A DNA stretch of 64,000 nt from Ditylenchus dipsaci (taxonomy: Eukaryota; Nematoda; Chromadorea; Rhabditida; Anguinidae): NCBI GenBank assembly GCA_004194705.1, contig SADC01001301.1:496001-560000 (forward strand), given 5' to 3'. The notes under the pieces were generated by a model, which worked only from the letters and a program-made list of their open reading frames with translations, made no database searches and had not been told where the DNA came from. The first letter of the stretch is position 1. Each line of letters begins with the position of its first letter. A program made the position numbers and the translations under genes. Below, one piece after another: positions 52,395-63,955 of this stretch.

Positions 52395-53440
52395 ATAAAA
52401 AGTTATTTCCCAACAATTTCCGCACTAAAACGTTAGGTTTTCAAAAAACATTGGTTGCCAAAGTTTAACCAATTGACTTGGTCCCCCATACTACTAAAAA
52501 CCGAATGGGTACCTGGACACCCTTAAAAAGACTAAAAAAGATGGGATTTGAACAAAGTTTTGTCAACTGGGGCCTACCGCATAAAAACTCTTGTATACAT
52601 GTGTTTTCATGCATCCAGAGTCACTTTCGAGTGATTTGTGTCTAAGGTATGTGGGTGTGCGCATCTCAACTCCAAGCAACCAAGCCCCTGCGCCCCCGAA
52701 GGGGGATCAGAAAAATTATAAATTCTAAACTATGCTTTTTTTGTCAAAAATGCTGTTTTACCAGTAGTTAGCTTTACCCAAAGTTAGAAATGTGCGCATT
52801 CACTTATCTTAGCCATGATTTTTTTGGTTGGATTGCCTTGGTCCCCCAAGGCAATCCAACCTGAAAGGGTACCTGGATACCACAAAAGATGGAATTTGAA
52901 CATAGTTTTGTTGACTGGGGCCTACCGCATGAATAAACTCTGGTATGCATATATTTTTATGCATCCACAGTCACTTTCGAGTGATTTGCGTCTAAGGTAT
53001 GTGTTTGTGCGCATCTCAACTCCAAGCAACCAAGCCGCCTGCGCCCACGAAGGTGACGCAGAGGGATTTTGTTAGAAAAAAAGGGGGTATACTCTGATAG
53101 AATCAAAAATTCAAATTAAAAACACTAGAAACTGGCTTTGCGCATCTCTAACTCTCAATTCCCTGGGGGCGTCTCCTCCGGGAGCGCAGGGGCTTGAGAG
53201 TTAGAGATGCGCGCACTCAATTACCTAAGACATAATTCTGAGCAAGACTCTTGATCAAAAACGCATATAGAGACTCTTTTTGCCAAGGTCCACTGATCAA
53301 AACGTGATAGGATACCTTAAAATAAGATATTTTACCTTGGGGGACCAAGGCAATTGGTTAATTTTTGGTAAACAATTTTTTTTTTGAAAACCTAACTTTT
53401 AAGTGCGGAAATTGTTGGGAAACAACTTTTGGGAAACAAA
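52395..53440. mobile_element. Foldback with core copies 7-9
   Basis: Outer arms AACAATTTCCGCACTAAAA... at 52,415 and complement at 53,375-53,430. Inside are two successive B arms of the palindromic core (52,555-52,700 and 52,885-53,062, each with TCACTTTCGAGTGA and AAGGTATGTG) and one A arm with its own GC hairpin (53,135-53,300). This is a duplicated or recombined core. Confidence 0.8.
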
Positions 53441-53589
53441 ATGTAGCCAAGACATAAAGCTTTCAGTTGAGCTATAAATAAAGAAAAAGTTAGTTTAGAG
53501 TTAGAGCTATATTTCTAAAACATCCAACGATGTCCAATTCCATGACATCCTACCCGGGATTATCTAAGAACTTCTCGGTAGTATCCTGG

Positions 53590-53730
53590 AACTGACGTTT
53601 TTCCCCAATTTTAATTTACATACTCATTTGCAGCCTTATACTGAAAGTGTAGCCCTGCTTCTTGGCGTCATTTTCAGTATATAGTTGTAAATAAGCATCT
53701 GAATTAAAATTGCAAAAAAACGTCAGTGCC
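53590..53730. repeat. Small inverted repeat
   Basis: AACTGACGTTTTTCCCCAAT pairs with the complement of ATTGCAAAAAAACGTCAG ~110 bp away, with a second pair TTTACATACTCATTTGCAG / complement inside. A MITE-like hairpin without clear flanks. Confidence 0.55.
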
Positions 53731-54419
53731 AAAACAATAAAGACGATGCGTATAGGAACTTCCCCTTTAAAACACTTTTCGGTGCAGTTTTTCTTGTTCT
53801 ATTGCAAGGTGGTTGATGTCCAATGAACAAACGGCTTTATCACTGGTCTTTTAAAAAGACTAAATTTTAAAATAGACGCAATTTTTTCTTTTGATCAAAA
53901 AAGTTTCATTCATGTATTATAACCCTCAATGATATGTCATTAAAAAGCGCGTGATCTGTGATTGCTGTTATGCTGAAAATCGAATTTATTAAAAAACAAA
54001 ATTAGCAATATTTGCCTCTTCGAAGTTGCATGAGCAGAAATCTCGACTTGGATGGTTTAGAAAGGCAGCTGACCCGCAGATACCAACTTTCAAAAAAAAT
54101 TTTACCATCGTGCTCAGAATGAAATTCTGCGATAGGGCCCATGTTTCTCACGCTCCGGCACCGGAGTGTTAAGCTTCTGACGTGACTATGAGTCGATACA
54201 ACTTAATTGGAAACATTTAAAGTTTACCTGGAGTGGAGGTGTATATCCAAGTAAAGTCCTACACCCCTTGTTGAGGTTGTGTAAGGGAAACCTCTTAATA
54301 TTCATGCTTTTTGTTAAAATAGACAGATAAGATAAAAGTCGGTGAGAAAAAGTTTGCGTAACTCAGCTTCAATAGTTTTGAAATCCTGTTGTGATTAAAA
54401 ATGATAGCGGGACGAATTT

Positions 54420-54880
54420 ATGTGTATTTCCCGTCCCGAAGTTTTTCCTGGTAACTTTTTTCTATCTGCCCCGTCCCGTTGTCCGTCCCGGAGTAATTTT
54501 CCGCTTCCCGGATTTATTGTCCGGTCCCGACTTATAAAAATCTGTTCCGTCTCTAGAATTCGAAAATCCTAGTAAAATTTAGTCTAGTTCTCATTATCAT
54601 TTAGAAACATCCGCCAAATTTTGAGTAAATGTTATGGTTTTCAATTGAGAATATGCTTGAGTAAACACCCGGACAATATCTAGATTTTGTCCTTGACGTG
54701 AAACTGGCACAAAATCTTTTGCATATTTTTTTAACTTTTTCTTATTGTCAAATTCTGTTTTGAGTGTTGACCGAGAAAATCATTGTCCCATCCTGGGATT
54801 TTAATGGTCCTGGATTTCCGTCCCGGTGTACCGTCCGGAATTTTTTTCACAATTTTCGTTCCGTCCTGTACTGAAATAGG
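54420..54880. repeat. CCCGTCC-rich degenerate repeat
   Basis: CCCGTCCCG, CCGTCCCGTTGTCCGTCCCG and related words cluster at 54,428-54,540 and again at 54,785-54,875. This is similar in style to the GGCCGTCC blocks at 0.9-1.6 kb. No coding frame is supported. Confidence 0.5.
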
Positions 54881-55309
54881 CTATTCATCATCTCTAATTG
54901 TGATAATTGCAAGTTTGGCTAAAAGACTGAAAAGCATTTTGAAAGAAAACAATAAAATTTATTGATTTTTCTCTGATTTGTGGTTGCTATTTCATGTTTC
55001 AATTAAGCTGGGTATTTTTAGACTCGAAGCAAGCACTCTTGAATTAGCCTTAACTTAGATTATTCAATAATATTCAATAATAATAATTAAACCACTACCC
55101 TCCAATAATGCGCTCTTTTTGGCTCAGAAAAAAGATGTAAACAACAAAAAGCAAGCAAGAATCAATAAAAACTTTATTTTACACAACAATTAAGATAACA
55201 TTCACTAAATTTACTTTTCAGAGCACTAAATTGTGGTTTTCGGGCGTAAAAATGTCTTAATTAAAACAGTGTCTTTTTATTGTTTATCTTTCGGTCATTT
55301 AGATTATTG

Positions 55310-56528
55310 TTAACAAGTGCCACACTCTACAAGGTTATCCGTTTCAGCATCTCTATACATGCATACTTGACCAGCAGCACAATCGCAGTATGTGTCTCTA
55401 AAAAGAAAACTTGGTTTTATATGTCTCAAGACGAGTAAAAGAGGAGTAACAATAGTACTACAGTCAATTTTTAATGCTCTAAGTTATTTTTTATAATTTT
55501 TACAATTTCACAACGGTCTCTAGCCCATATGTCAGTGTTCCATTTGGAAAAATTGCATTTTTAATTATCTAGAGCTTTTAAAATTAATAAAAACGTACGT
55601 AGGAAAAATTCCAAGAAATAAATTATACTTCTGACATCCTCCTTCTTCAGTGGTTGGACAAGGACAGCCAGCTATTGTTATCCTGGAAAACAGTAATTAT
55701 AGTCTTAAAGATTTCCAAGTAAGCTGATTGCTAGGCATTTAGCTGATATTTACACCAGAAATGCTGATTTTGGATGGAACTGACTAAGGAACCATGGTAA
55801 CATTTCTATTCAATGATAACTTTTTCAATCAATTTGAAACAAGGCCGATTTACAAATTTACCGGAAGCGGCAAGACTTACCAATATTTTTTAAAGCAGCC
55901 AATTATTCATAAAATCTATGTAAAAAAGTTTTTCCAAAATATTATTTTGTAGGTTATATCTCTTCTCCTGAACAGTGTATTAGGTTTTAAATAAAATTTC
56001 TTTTCTTTTTTGTTGCGAAAAAGAGATACTCGAAAAACCTTGCAGATAATTCTTTAAATAAATGAATGGTTTCTAACAAGAACAAAGTTTTTGGTTGAAA
56101 TCTGCGCGAGATAAATAAATATGCAAAATACATTAGGTGGACTAGGCTACTAGAATTATTAGGCTAGTAGGATCGACAATTTTATCTACACACAAAGTTT
56201 TTTTAAATTTACTTTATATTTAAGTCAAAAAAATTTTTGGGTGTCCCTTTTTGGCAATTTTTAAATAATTTTTTATTCGAAATAAAAATAAATAAAATTT
56301 GAAAAGAGATCCAGGGCTACTAAATGATCTATTTAAAATATAACTTTTCACACATATTTTACGCCTAACCAGCTTTTTTAAATAAAGCGGGAACTTCGAC
56401 GCAATAGTTTTTTTCACAGGTTTTCACAAAATAATGTGCATCTTGCTTGAAATATTTCAATATAAAGCTCACCCAACAAAGAGTGCTAGAAGCAAGAAAA
56501 GAATAACCAACTGCTTAGCAATAGACAT
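55310..56528 (-). CDS. Secreted eight-cysteine peptide, 75 residues
   Basis: Exons 56,473-56,528, 55,599-55,682 and 55,310-55,397, with GT-AG introns of ~790 and ~200 bp. Phases join exactly and no frameshift is needed. Residues 1-~23 form a signal peptide (MSIAKQLVILFLLLALFVG). The mature part has eight Cys at about 25, 27, 35, 51, 53, 59, 72 and 75 in the pattern C-x-C-x7-C-x15-C-x-C-x5-C-x12-C-x2-C, enough for four disulfides. A TTTAAA TATA-like box lies ~70 nt upstream of the ATG; TTTATT (AATAAA on this strand) lies ~30 nt after the stop. No family is recognised. It could be a secreted signalling, antimicrobial or venom-like peptide. Confidence 0.8.
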
Positions 56529-56917
56529 TGTGATCGAAAAAAGTTTTAAGACTTACAAAAATTAATTGTAGATATGTTTGACCTCATCTTCTGCGGCTTT
56601 TAAACACTTTTGATTGGCCAAAAAATAGTCTAATTATTTAAATTCACTTTTTGTTGATATCCCTAAAGCGTGTAATCACATGTCTCACACTCTGTCTGGA
56701 CCTCTACATTTGTTTAAAATTCAATATGTCTTTGGCCAGAGTTCACATTTCGCTAAAAAAAATGAAAAATCTATTAGTATTCAAATGTATGCACCAGTCT
56801 ATTGTTTTTTACGCACTTTTAATAAATCTCCGAAAAAGACTTTTTTTTCCTAAAACATTGCCGGAATGCACCATGATAAAGTTTAAAGTTATAGTTAAAG
56901 TAAGAGTTACTGTTTAA

Positions 56918-57377
56918 AGGAGGGTGAAAGCTGTTAAAGAGATGGTCTCGACACGAAAGGATTAATCCAAGACTTGTGCTTATGAAATACGGCTTTAGAG
57001 TCATACTTTGTCTTCAACTCGGTGTTGCGATCTTAGACGAACTTGTGCAAAATTAAAAGTTGGATGAGCATCATCAACATCTGAATTTCTAAATTTCTTC
57101 AAAAACGTCCTAAAAATCCAAATGCAATAGAAGACTTATCGATTTTTTTCAATGGGGGTTTTTCCCTTTTCATTTCGATTTTAGGAAGTTTTTCGAAGGA
57201 ATTTAAAATTCAGATGTTGATGATGCTCATTCAACTTTTTATTTTGCACAAGCCTGTCGGAGATTGCAACACCGAGTTGTCGACAAAATACGGCTCTAAA
57301 GCCCCATTTCATAAGCACGAATCTTGGATTAATCCTTTGGTGTCGAGACTATCTCCTTAACAGCTTTCACCCCTCCT
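56918..57377. mobile_element. TTAA-flanked foldback (460 bp)
   Basis: TTAA|AGGAGGGTGAAAGCTGTTA at the left and its complement|TTAA at the right. The arms run ~200 bp, nearly meeting at 57,150. It is the same family as 17,103-17,778, which has an extra central insertion. Confidence 0.9.
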
Positions 57378-57499
57378 TTAAAATTAAATGAACCATTTTT
57401 ATTGGAGTTAGTGTTAAAGTTAGTGTTAGTTTTAAAAACGAATGCCCCATTTTAAAGTTTATGCTAGAATTATAATTTGAAGTTACAGTTTGTTCACTT

Positions 57500-57850
57500 T
57501 AGGCCTCCGTCTGATTCATTTCTGAATTCAGGCGTCAATCTGATTCACGTGTGAAATGATGATGTAAGTGACATGTGAATCAGATGGAGGCGTAAATTGA
57601 CATTTGAGTCAAATAGACGCTTGACTTTAGACGCGAATCAGATGTACGCCTGAATTCAGACTGAATCCGATCTACGCCTGATTTAGGTGTGCATTCAGGC
57701 GTCCATCTGAATCAAATGAGAATTCAAGGACGCGCGAATTCAGACGTGAATCAGGTTAAAGTGTGAATTTACATGTGAATCGGATTCAGCCGTGAATCGA
57801 CTTGTGAATCAGATTGACGAGGAAATTTTAAATGTAAATTTGACGTGTGC
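57500..57850. repeat. Degenerate GAATCAGAT / GACGCCTGA repeat
   Basis: About 15 alternating TGAATCAGAT-, GGCGTC- and TGAATTCAGRC-like words over 350 bp, many as inverted pairs. Looks like decayed tandem sequence without coding frame. Confidence 0.7.
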
Positions 57851-58135
57851 ACCATAATCCTTAGGGCTACTCCACAACATCTGCATTATTAACATGGTTT
57901 ACTTCTACACCATTCTAACACCCCTCGGGACCGGCCCCCGTGTGGCGTTATATTGGAGTGACGTTATATCGAGTCAACTGTATGCAAAGTTCGGCAAGGT
58001 GTCGTTATATCGAGTATTCTAACCAACAATACATTAACCAAACTAAACCCCCGCTTTATCTAAACACTCATTAAAATCAACAAATCGTATTTAACGGGCG
58101 TGTTTTCTTGTTTGGTGTATGTTGTGTCACCTGTA

Positions 58136-58265
58136 GGGTTGTCGAGTCGAGTACTGGAAATCGAGTAATTTCGAGTAATATTCGAAATTTTTCGAGTATC
58201 GAGTACTCGACTCGAAAATTTCGAATTTTGAGTACCGAGTCAAGTACTCGAAAATTTTGAGTTTG
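58136..58265. repeat. TCGAGTACTCGA-rich palindromic cluster
   Basis: Repeated GTCGAGTACTGG, CGAGTACTCGACTCGAAAAT and similar words on both strands, from 58,140 to about 58,262. Confidence 0.65.
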
Positions 58266-58639
58266 TAGTGTAGAATTTAATAATCGAAAATTTGTTCGAG
58301 GACTATTTTTTCTTTTTCATGGCTTTGCTATGTCTTACCAACTTGGAATGATTAAATTATTACATGAAATTTTGACCCTAGTCACCTGTCCAGTCCCTTC
58401 AGCTATGCAACATGTCACCCACAGATAACTGTACGTTAACAATTGTACAATTACTCGTTTAATATAAAAGAAATGCAACAGTTAACGTGGGCCGAAATAT
58501 GATTCAAGATAGTTATGTGTTTTTGCTGAGTCAGAAAAAAGCCATAAGACAGGAATTACTTAATGGATGAGTGAAAATTGGCGGGGGGATTAATTATGAG
58601 TTAAGTGCATTTATTGACATAGTCATGTGAAAATATTTT

Positions 58640-58858
58640 GGGTTAGGTACAGGGAAGAAGAGAAAACCATCAACCTGAAGGCATTAGTAGATAGAAATCC
58701 GTGGAAAGAGATATTGTGCGAAGGTGTATTGATCACAAGGAAATACAAGGAGTGGGTCGGCCAGAACACAATTTTGCAGATATTGATGATGATACAGATG
58801 AAATTGTAAATTTGCTAGATGCGCCATTGATAGATGATGACGACGAGGAGGAATAAAG
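58640..58858 (+). CDS. Fragmentary coding block with acidic C-terminus
   Basis: One frame reads EEEKTINLKALVDRNPWKEI. Another frame, one base apart, reads CIDHKEIQGVGRPEHNFADI, then DDDTDEIVNLLDAPLIDDDD and a stop. A single frameshift would join them. It may be the end of a transposase or host-gene fragment just left of the MULE-type element; no family is recognised. Confidence 0.3.
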
Positions 58859-58936
58859 AGTTCCGCCTAGAATAGGCATCTGACTTGCAGGGCCGCAACT
58901 TCAACTTTTTCAAAGGGGTATACATCGAACTCGTAC

Positions 58937-60886
58937 AAAAACTGACTCGATACACCGACTCGATACATTGACTCGTTACACTTTTTATAAATTGTTTTAC
59001 AACGACATATTCTTTTTTATCCCTTCTTTCACAGGGTTTTTATGAAAGCTGTGTCGCTTTTTGATTTACGCATGTAATTTGCTACAGTTATCAAGTTTTC
59101 GCTATGACTAACGTAGAAAAGGTTCACTCTCAGAGAATTGGATCAAGATCAGCCCCGTCACCTTCTCCGAAGACCAGCTTGGTTCAATCAGGAATAAACA
59201 GATAAAAAACAGATAAAAAAAGCTTGGTTGCTATGTTTGGACAAGGACAGGCCGAATATCAACGAAGAATGAAATAGAACAGGCCTAATTCAGCTGTTCC
59301 GGATGCAAATCAAATTTAACAAATCAAATTTTCAAAGAAACAGATCAACTATTGCAGGAGTTTCAAATGTTTCTGAAGCAGTATTTATTTTTGTGGGTGG
59401 TTGTGTAAATTTATCAATTTCTCTTGCAGACGCCGCTCAGATCCGATATGCGTCAGTGAGCAGCACAATTGCAGTGGAAAGGGCTCTTTATTCGGATCAA
59501 ACAAAAGAAGCACCCCAATATCAACACTTTTGAAAAACTTATGGGCACAGAGAATAGAGTAATGTGATTTACTCTCAGAGCAACTCATGCGACGACTTTG
59601 GTGACGACTCTGCTCAAGAAAAAAAACAAGGACACCTAGAAGAAGATGTGTCAGAAAAGTAAACTTTTCATGTTTACGACTTTGGTTCATATAACAACTT
59701 TCAGTCAAGCAGGCACTTTCTGATTTGGCTGTCGTAAATTCGATTCGCTTTGGAAAGTTTGATGCAAAAGTTGCTGCTTACTTGTCTTTCGATGAAGTCT
59801 TCGCTAGAGTTTCTGTCAAGCTCTGTTGTTTTCATTTTAAGCAAGGTATTCACAGAAAAGTAATGCCTTTGATTTTTTTTGCAAGAATACTTGGCTATCG
59901 CTTGGAAGAATCTTTCGTCTCTTCGCCTACTCCGGTCCAGAAGACAGAGATCAGATTACGCCATAATCACTCAAAGCTTAGCCGAGAAGAAGGTATTTTC
60001 ACAGATAAAAAAATTTCTAGCTAAGTTTTAGGACAAACTGCTCCTTTCGTCAGATGATGGGATGTTCCGTGGTGAGCCATACGTCCAATAGTTATCAAAA
60101 TATCTCAAACGAGTCAACCGTCTTATGAGTATCAGCGCTTTAGATTACAGATGCATTTGTAGTCAAATACCGTATTTCCTCTAATAAGCGCCCTCCCCAA
60201 AATCCGCTATTTCTTAAATTCATTCTCCTCCTTTTATACCGGGTTTTTGTTTTCGAACGCCACATATGTTATATACCAAAATGTAGCTGGGAATCTGCGC
60301 TACATTTTGGTATATAACAAATGTGGCGTTCGAAAACAAAAACCGGTATAAAAGAAGGAGAATGAATTTAAGAAATAGCGGATTTTGGGGAGGGCGCTTG
60401 TTAGAGGAAATACGGTATCACAATTTCACTTTATTCATTTGCAGAAAAATTCTTGCACAAGGCGAGGTCATTGCTAAGCAGGCACCAAAAGAATATCCCG
60501 TTGAATTGCAAGAAAAAGTTGTTGCTCTAAAAATCCTGCTGATATTAACTTGTTTGATTGAGTTTTTCCTTCGCTTTTGCTGGTGTTATGTGCTTTTCGT
60601 TATCAATAAAAAAAGTTGTGTATAATTGACTGATTGGAAAAATTTTATTGGTTAAATTTAGCTAAAAATTTTTAAGAGGCAGTTATTTTTGAGTGCAGCC
60701 ACAAATCGATTAGCAAAGCCAATAATATTTGGTTAGCAGTGTTTTCTTTTCTACGTTCAATAAGGATTGACGATTTTTTTCTGATGACACTGTTAAAATT
60801 ATGGTGCTTTACAGAAAAAATGTATCGAGTCGGTGTATTGAGTTGTCAATGTATCGAGTCGGTGTCAGTTTTTCGAGTCAGTTTTT
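58937..60886 (+). mobile_element. MULE-type element with GACTCGATACA subterminal repeats
   Basis: Left end AAAAACTGACTCGATACACC then CGACTCGATACATTGACTCG. The right end (60,830-60,886) is the complement with the modules reordered. Plus-strand frames include MTNVEKVHSQRIGSRSAPSP at 59,104 and, at 59,725-60,024, AVVNSIRFGKFDAKV followed by VKLCCFHFKQGIHRKVM. This resembles the 'CFFHF.Q..WRK.Q' block of Mutator-like transposases. Frames are broken and a MITE interrupts at 60,170. No target duplication was found. Confidence 0.65.
60170..60415. mobile_element. CCGTATTT-type MITE (246 bp), near-perfect palindrome
   Basis: TA|CCGTATTTCCTCTAATAAGC at the left and complement|TA at the right. The arms extend almost to the centre (ATGTAGCTGGGAATCTGCGC near 60,290). 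It is inserted within the MULE-type element. Such a clean palindrome could also arise from an assembly or read artefact. Confidence 0.85.
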
Positions 60887-61022
60887 TAAACTAAAAATCA
60901 AAAAGCTCATTTTTTATTGGTCTGTTCCTCCCCCAATTTGCACTCTTCCTTTAGAAAATTTTGTTGGCTGATAATTACAAAATAATGAAAAAAGTTTGCT
61001 TAGAGGCGCTTCATATGGTTAA

Positions 61023-62190
61023 CACGAGAAAGGCGGACCGTACCTTTTGACTACCTGGGGGTTTTCAGACCTGCTGAGCTCGAATATCGCAAAATCAGAC
61101 CCCCGAACTCGAATGCAATACCCTTAATTAGCCCTATTCTCACGGCGACTCTTTAAAAAAGATAGTTTTTTCTTCAAGCTGTTGAGCAGTGAATTTATTG
61201 AGTATAGCATATTCTTTTATGCTCATGAGAAAGCCCTTTGTCTGGTCTTTCTAAAGATTTGTCACTTGCCTATCTTCAAAAAAATTATCATGGGTGAAAA
61301 TTTAAAAGAATCAAATAAGGCCGTTTTTTTAAATTTAGTACCTAAGTATAGAACATTTTCGTACAGAGACTTGCAGCCATGAAAAGGTCTCCAAATTCAG
61401 AATAAGCATTAAGAATAGCACCTGATAGTGCTTTAAAGTTCAATCGATTCGTGTTCAGCATGACCGATTTACTTAAGAAAACTGCTCTCAGAATTTATGA
61501 TTTGTCGTCGAATTTCAAATTCCCTTCGAGACAAAAAACATTCAAATCTTATTTTTTTAATTGAAATGTTTTTTGTCTTGAAGAGAATTTGAAATTTGAC
61601 GACAAATTATAAATTCTGAGAGCAGTTTTTTTAAGTAAATTGGCCATGCTGAGCACGAATCCGGTGTCAAAATTTTAAGTTTGCTAGGTGTTTTACGTGA
61701 AACTGGTTTGAAACTGCACCTTTTTTGGTCCTCTTCTACTTGTGCTTCGGAGTCCAGAAGCCCTTTTTATTGAACTTTAAAGCACTATCAGGTGCTATTC
61801 TTGAAGCTTATTTTGAATTTGGAGACCTTTTCATAGCTGCAAGTCTCTGTACGAAAATGTTCTATACTTAGGTACTAAATTTAAAAAACGGCCTTATTTG
61901 ATTCTTTTAAATTTTCACCCATGATAATTTTTTTGAAAATAGGCAAGTGACAAATCTTTAGAAAGACCAGACAAAGGGCTTTCTCATGAGCATAAAATAA
62001 TATGCTATACTCAATAAATTCACTGCTCAACAGCTTGAAGAAAAAACTATCCATTTTTTAAGAGTCGCCGTGAGAATAGGGCTAATTAAGGGTATTGCAT
62101 TCGAGTTCGGGGGTCTGATTTTGCGATATTCGAGCTCAGCAGGTCTTAAAACCCCTAGATAGTCAAAAGGTACGGTCCGCCTTTCTCGTG
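61023..62190. mobile_element. TTAA-flanked foldback (1,168 bp) with 400-bp arms
   Basis: TTAA|CACGAGAAAGGCGG at the left and CCGCCTTTCTCGTG|TTAA at the right. The arms continue ~400 bp (TACCTTTTGACTACCTGGGG, AAAAGGTCTCCAAATTCAGA and complements). A second palindrome is centred at about 61,560 (ACTGCTCTCAGAATTTATGA). The 135-codon minus-strand frame at 62,027-62,434 spans the arm and outside sequence and is not a gene. Confidence 0.88.
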
Positions 62191-62378
62191 TTAACAACCC
62201 TTTACCACAGCATGGGGGACATGTTGTATGACTGAAAAAACCAGATAAGGGACGCAATTTACACCGTACGAGAAACCATATCAACACACATACCGTGAAT
62301 ATTGTAATAGAAACTCCCGGGTTAGTTTTTTTCAATCCCCTCAAAATCTTGAAATGTTCCATCAAAAATGGTCTTAAC

Positions 62379-62590
62379 CAGGGCTCCGAATGAAAAATTT
62401 CAAAAAAAAAGACATTTTGGTAAAAAAAGGACATTTTGACTAGTTTTAAAGTAAAAGGGTCATTTTGTCCAGTGCTTGTTGCTATTTTGAAGCGAAAAAA
62501 AAAAGATTTTGACTAAATTTTCAAAAATAAAAAAAGGTTTAGGGTGCCAAAAAAAGACAAATCTTTTTAAAAGGACGATTCGGAGCCCTG
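62379..62590. mobile_element. hAT-type MITE, copy 2 (212 bp)
   Basis: The ends CAGGGCTCCGAAT / ATTCGGAGCCCTG are flanked by a perfect 8-bp duplication GTCTTAAC (62,371-62,378; 62,591-62,598). The interior (TCCAGTGCTTGTTG, TTTTGACTAAA) is shared with the MITE at 18,019-18,228, while the extreme ends differ after CAGGG. Confidence 0.9.
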
Positions 62591-62824
62591 GTCTTAACTC
62601 TGACACCTCAGTCAAAAAACACTGTTAGATACGGGGTTTCGGTTAGAATAATTACGGTACAGGCCATACAGCTTTGCTTTTTAATGATAATTTAAACGAT
62701 ATTTTCCCACAGAAGTTGTTGAAAAATCAATGGGTGGCGTTCGAACCATGGTCCTTTTCTTTGTAGATGCCCAAACTAAGGTGGAGTTATATCAAGAGTC
62801 GACTGTATATAATTGAACGCCGTC

Positions 62825-63444
62825 TTAGTTCAATTCAAAAAGTACTTGTAGTCGCATGTGAAAAACATGTGCCCGAAACTGCATGTCAATGAAACATCCA
62901 TGCTTGAGCAAACGAGGCATAACGGTATTTTCTATTCCTTTTAGCACTTTGTAGAGTTGAGAGTAATACCCAGTATCAAAATCCCTGACATCTCTATCAT
63001 TGACATCAACAAAGACTTGCAAATTGGTCAGATTGGGACAAGAAGAGAGAATATATCCCATCAAATTAAACCATTCAGTTGTTGGGAAATCTCTGTCGAT
63101 AAAAGTGTACATAAAGCAAGTAAAGGACAACGACAAGCTTTCTGTACGCATTGATTGGACACTAAATAAGTTTTTAAATAAATATTTACTCTAAAAAAGA
63201 AAAACATACGTTAAAAAGCTTTCGACAGCTGGAAGGCGAAAAACTTTGGTAGTTGAAAAGCTGAGCTTCAATTTTTTACGTTTAATTGTAGCAGGCTATC
63301 GAGATTGCCTGAATAATTGAATAAAGTTATTCCTATTTGGACTGAAAAAACCTAGTATTTCTGAAATAGAACCATGATCACTTGTTTCCACGCAATCCAA
63401 AAGTAGCTTAGCTTTATTGCAATCACTGAAATCAAACCCCACAT
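62825..63444 (-). CDS. 3' exons of an unidentified, Leu-r repeat-like gene
   Basis: Exon 63,210-63,444 (after TTTTTAG: VGFDFSDCNKAKLLLDCVET, ISEILGFFSPNRNNF, then after one base shift KLKLSFSTTKVFRLPAVESF) and exon 62,825-63,161 (SLSFTCFMYTFIDRDF, LMGYILSSCPNLTNLQVFVD, YYSQLYKVLKGIENTV, stop). The GTATG donor at 63,209 and TTATTTAG acceptor at 63,162 are good. The L..CPNLTNLQVF style resembles leucine-rich repeats in F-box proteins, but this is not firm. Upstream exons would lie beyond 63,450. Confidence 0.45.
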
Positions 63445-63501
63445 CTAAAAAAATTGTGAAAAAGTTGTGTGGTGTACTCGATTGTTAAAGAAAACTATAT
63501 A

Positions 63502-63745
63502 CCGTATTTACTGTATTAATTCCCATTGGGAGTTATTTTTAAACCTCTAAAAAATCGAAAAATTTTGAGCTCGATTTTGGGATTTTTGGGTGCTCAACCA
63601 AAATCTGAAAAGTGTAATCAGGTAAACTCGCGGCAACTAAGAAAACGCAAAAAACAGATTTGCGAAATGTTCGCTCTAGGCTGAGATATAAGGTCCGTAG
63701 GGTGGGGACTTATTAGAGGGTGGGGAGTTAATACAGTAAATACGG
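63502..63745. mobile_element. CCGTATTT-type MITE (244 bp)
   Basis: TA|CCGTATTTACTGTATTAATT at the left and TTAATACAGTAAATACGG|TA at the right. The inner words GGGTGGGGACTTATTAG are a variant of the GCGCCC/TTATTAG subterminal block seen in sister copies. Confidence 0.85.
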
Positions 63746-63884
63746 TAGGCAGTTGAACATGGTATTCTTTTTTAATAACGCAATTGTTTAAAAAGCGGGA
63801 GATGATCTAATAAAGGGCAAATGACAACCCTTTATCTAGAGGCCTTTTTAAATAAGTACTTTTTTGCATGATGTATTTACGGAG

Positions 63885-63955
63885 TTGGGAAAACTCGGCA
63901 CCGAAACTCGGCACCGGAAAACTCGGCACCAGAAAACTCGGCACCGGCAAACATA
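63885..63955. repeat. Tandem AAAACTCGGCACCGG repeat
   Basis: Five imperfect 14-16-bp units near the window end. By analogy with the other arrays, they may be the left end of a satellite-ended foldback that continues outside. Confidence 0.8.

Noticed and set aside
58136..58265. Centromeric or telomeric satellite
   Set aside because: The TCGAGTACTCGA cluster is only ~130 bp and irregular. No telomere-type repeat is present in the window.
60170..60415. Palindrome as a pure read-through sequencing artefact
   Set aside because: It has TA flanks and MITE ends shared with other copies at 23.0 and 63.5 kb, so the element is real, although arm perfection should be checked.
62027..62434. 135-codon minus-strand open frame as a gene
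   Set aside because: Most of it is one arm of the TTAA foldback, whose inverted copy is at 61,023-61,190. No domain or splice support.
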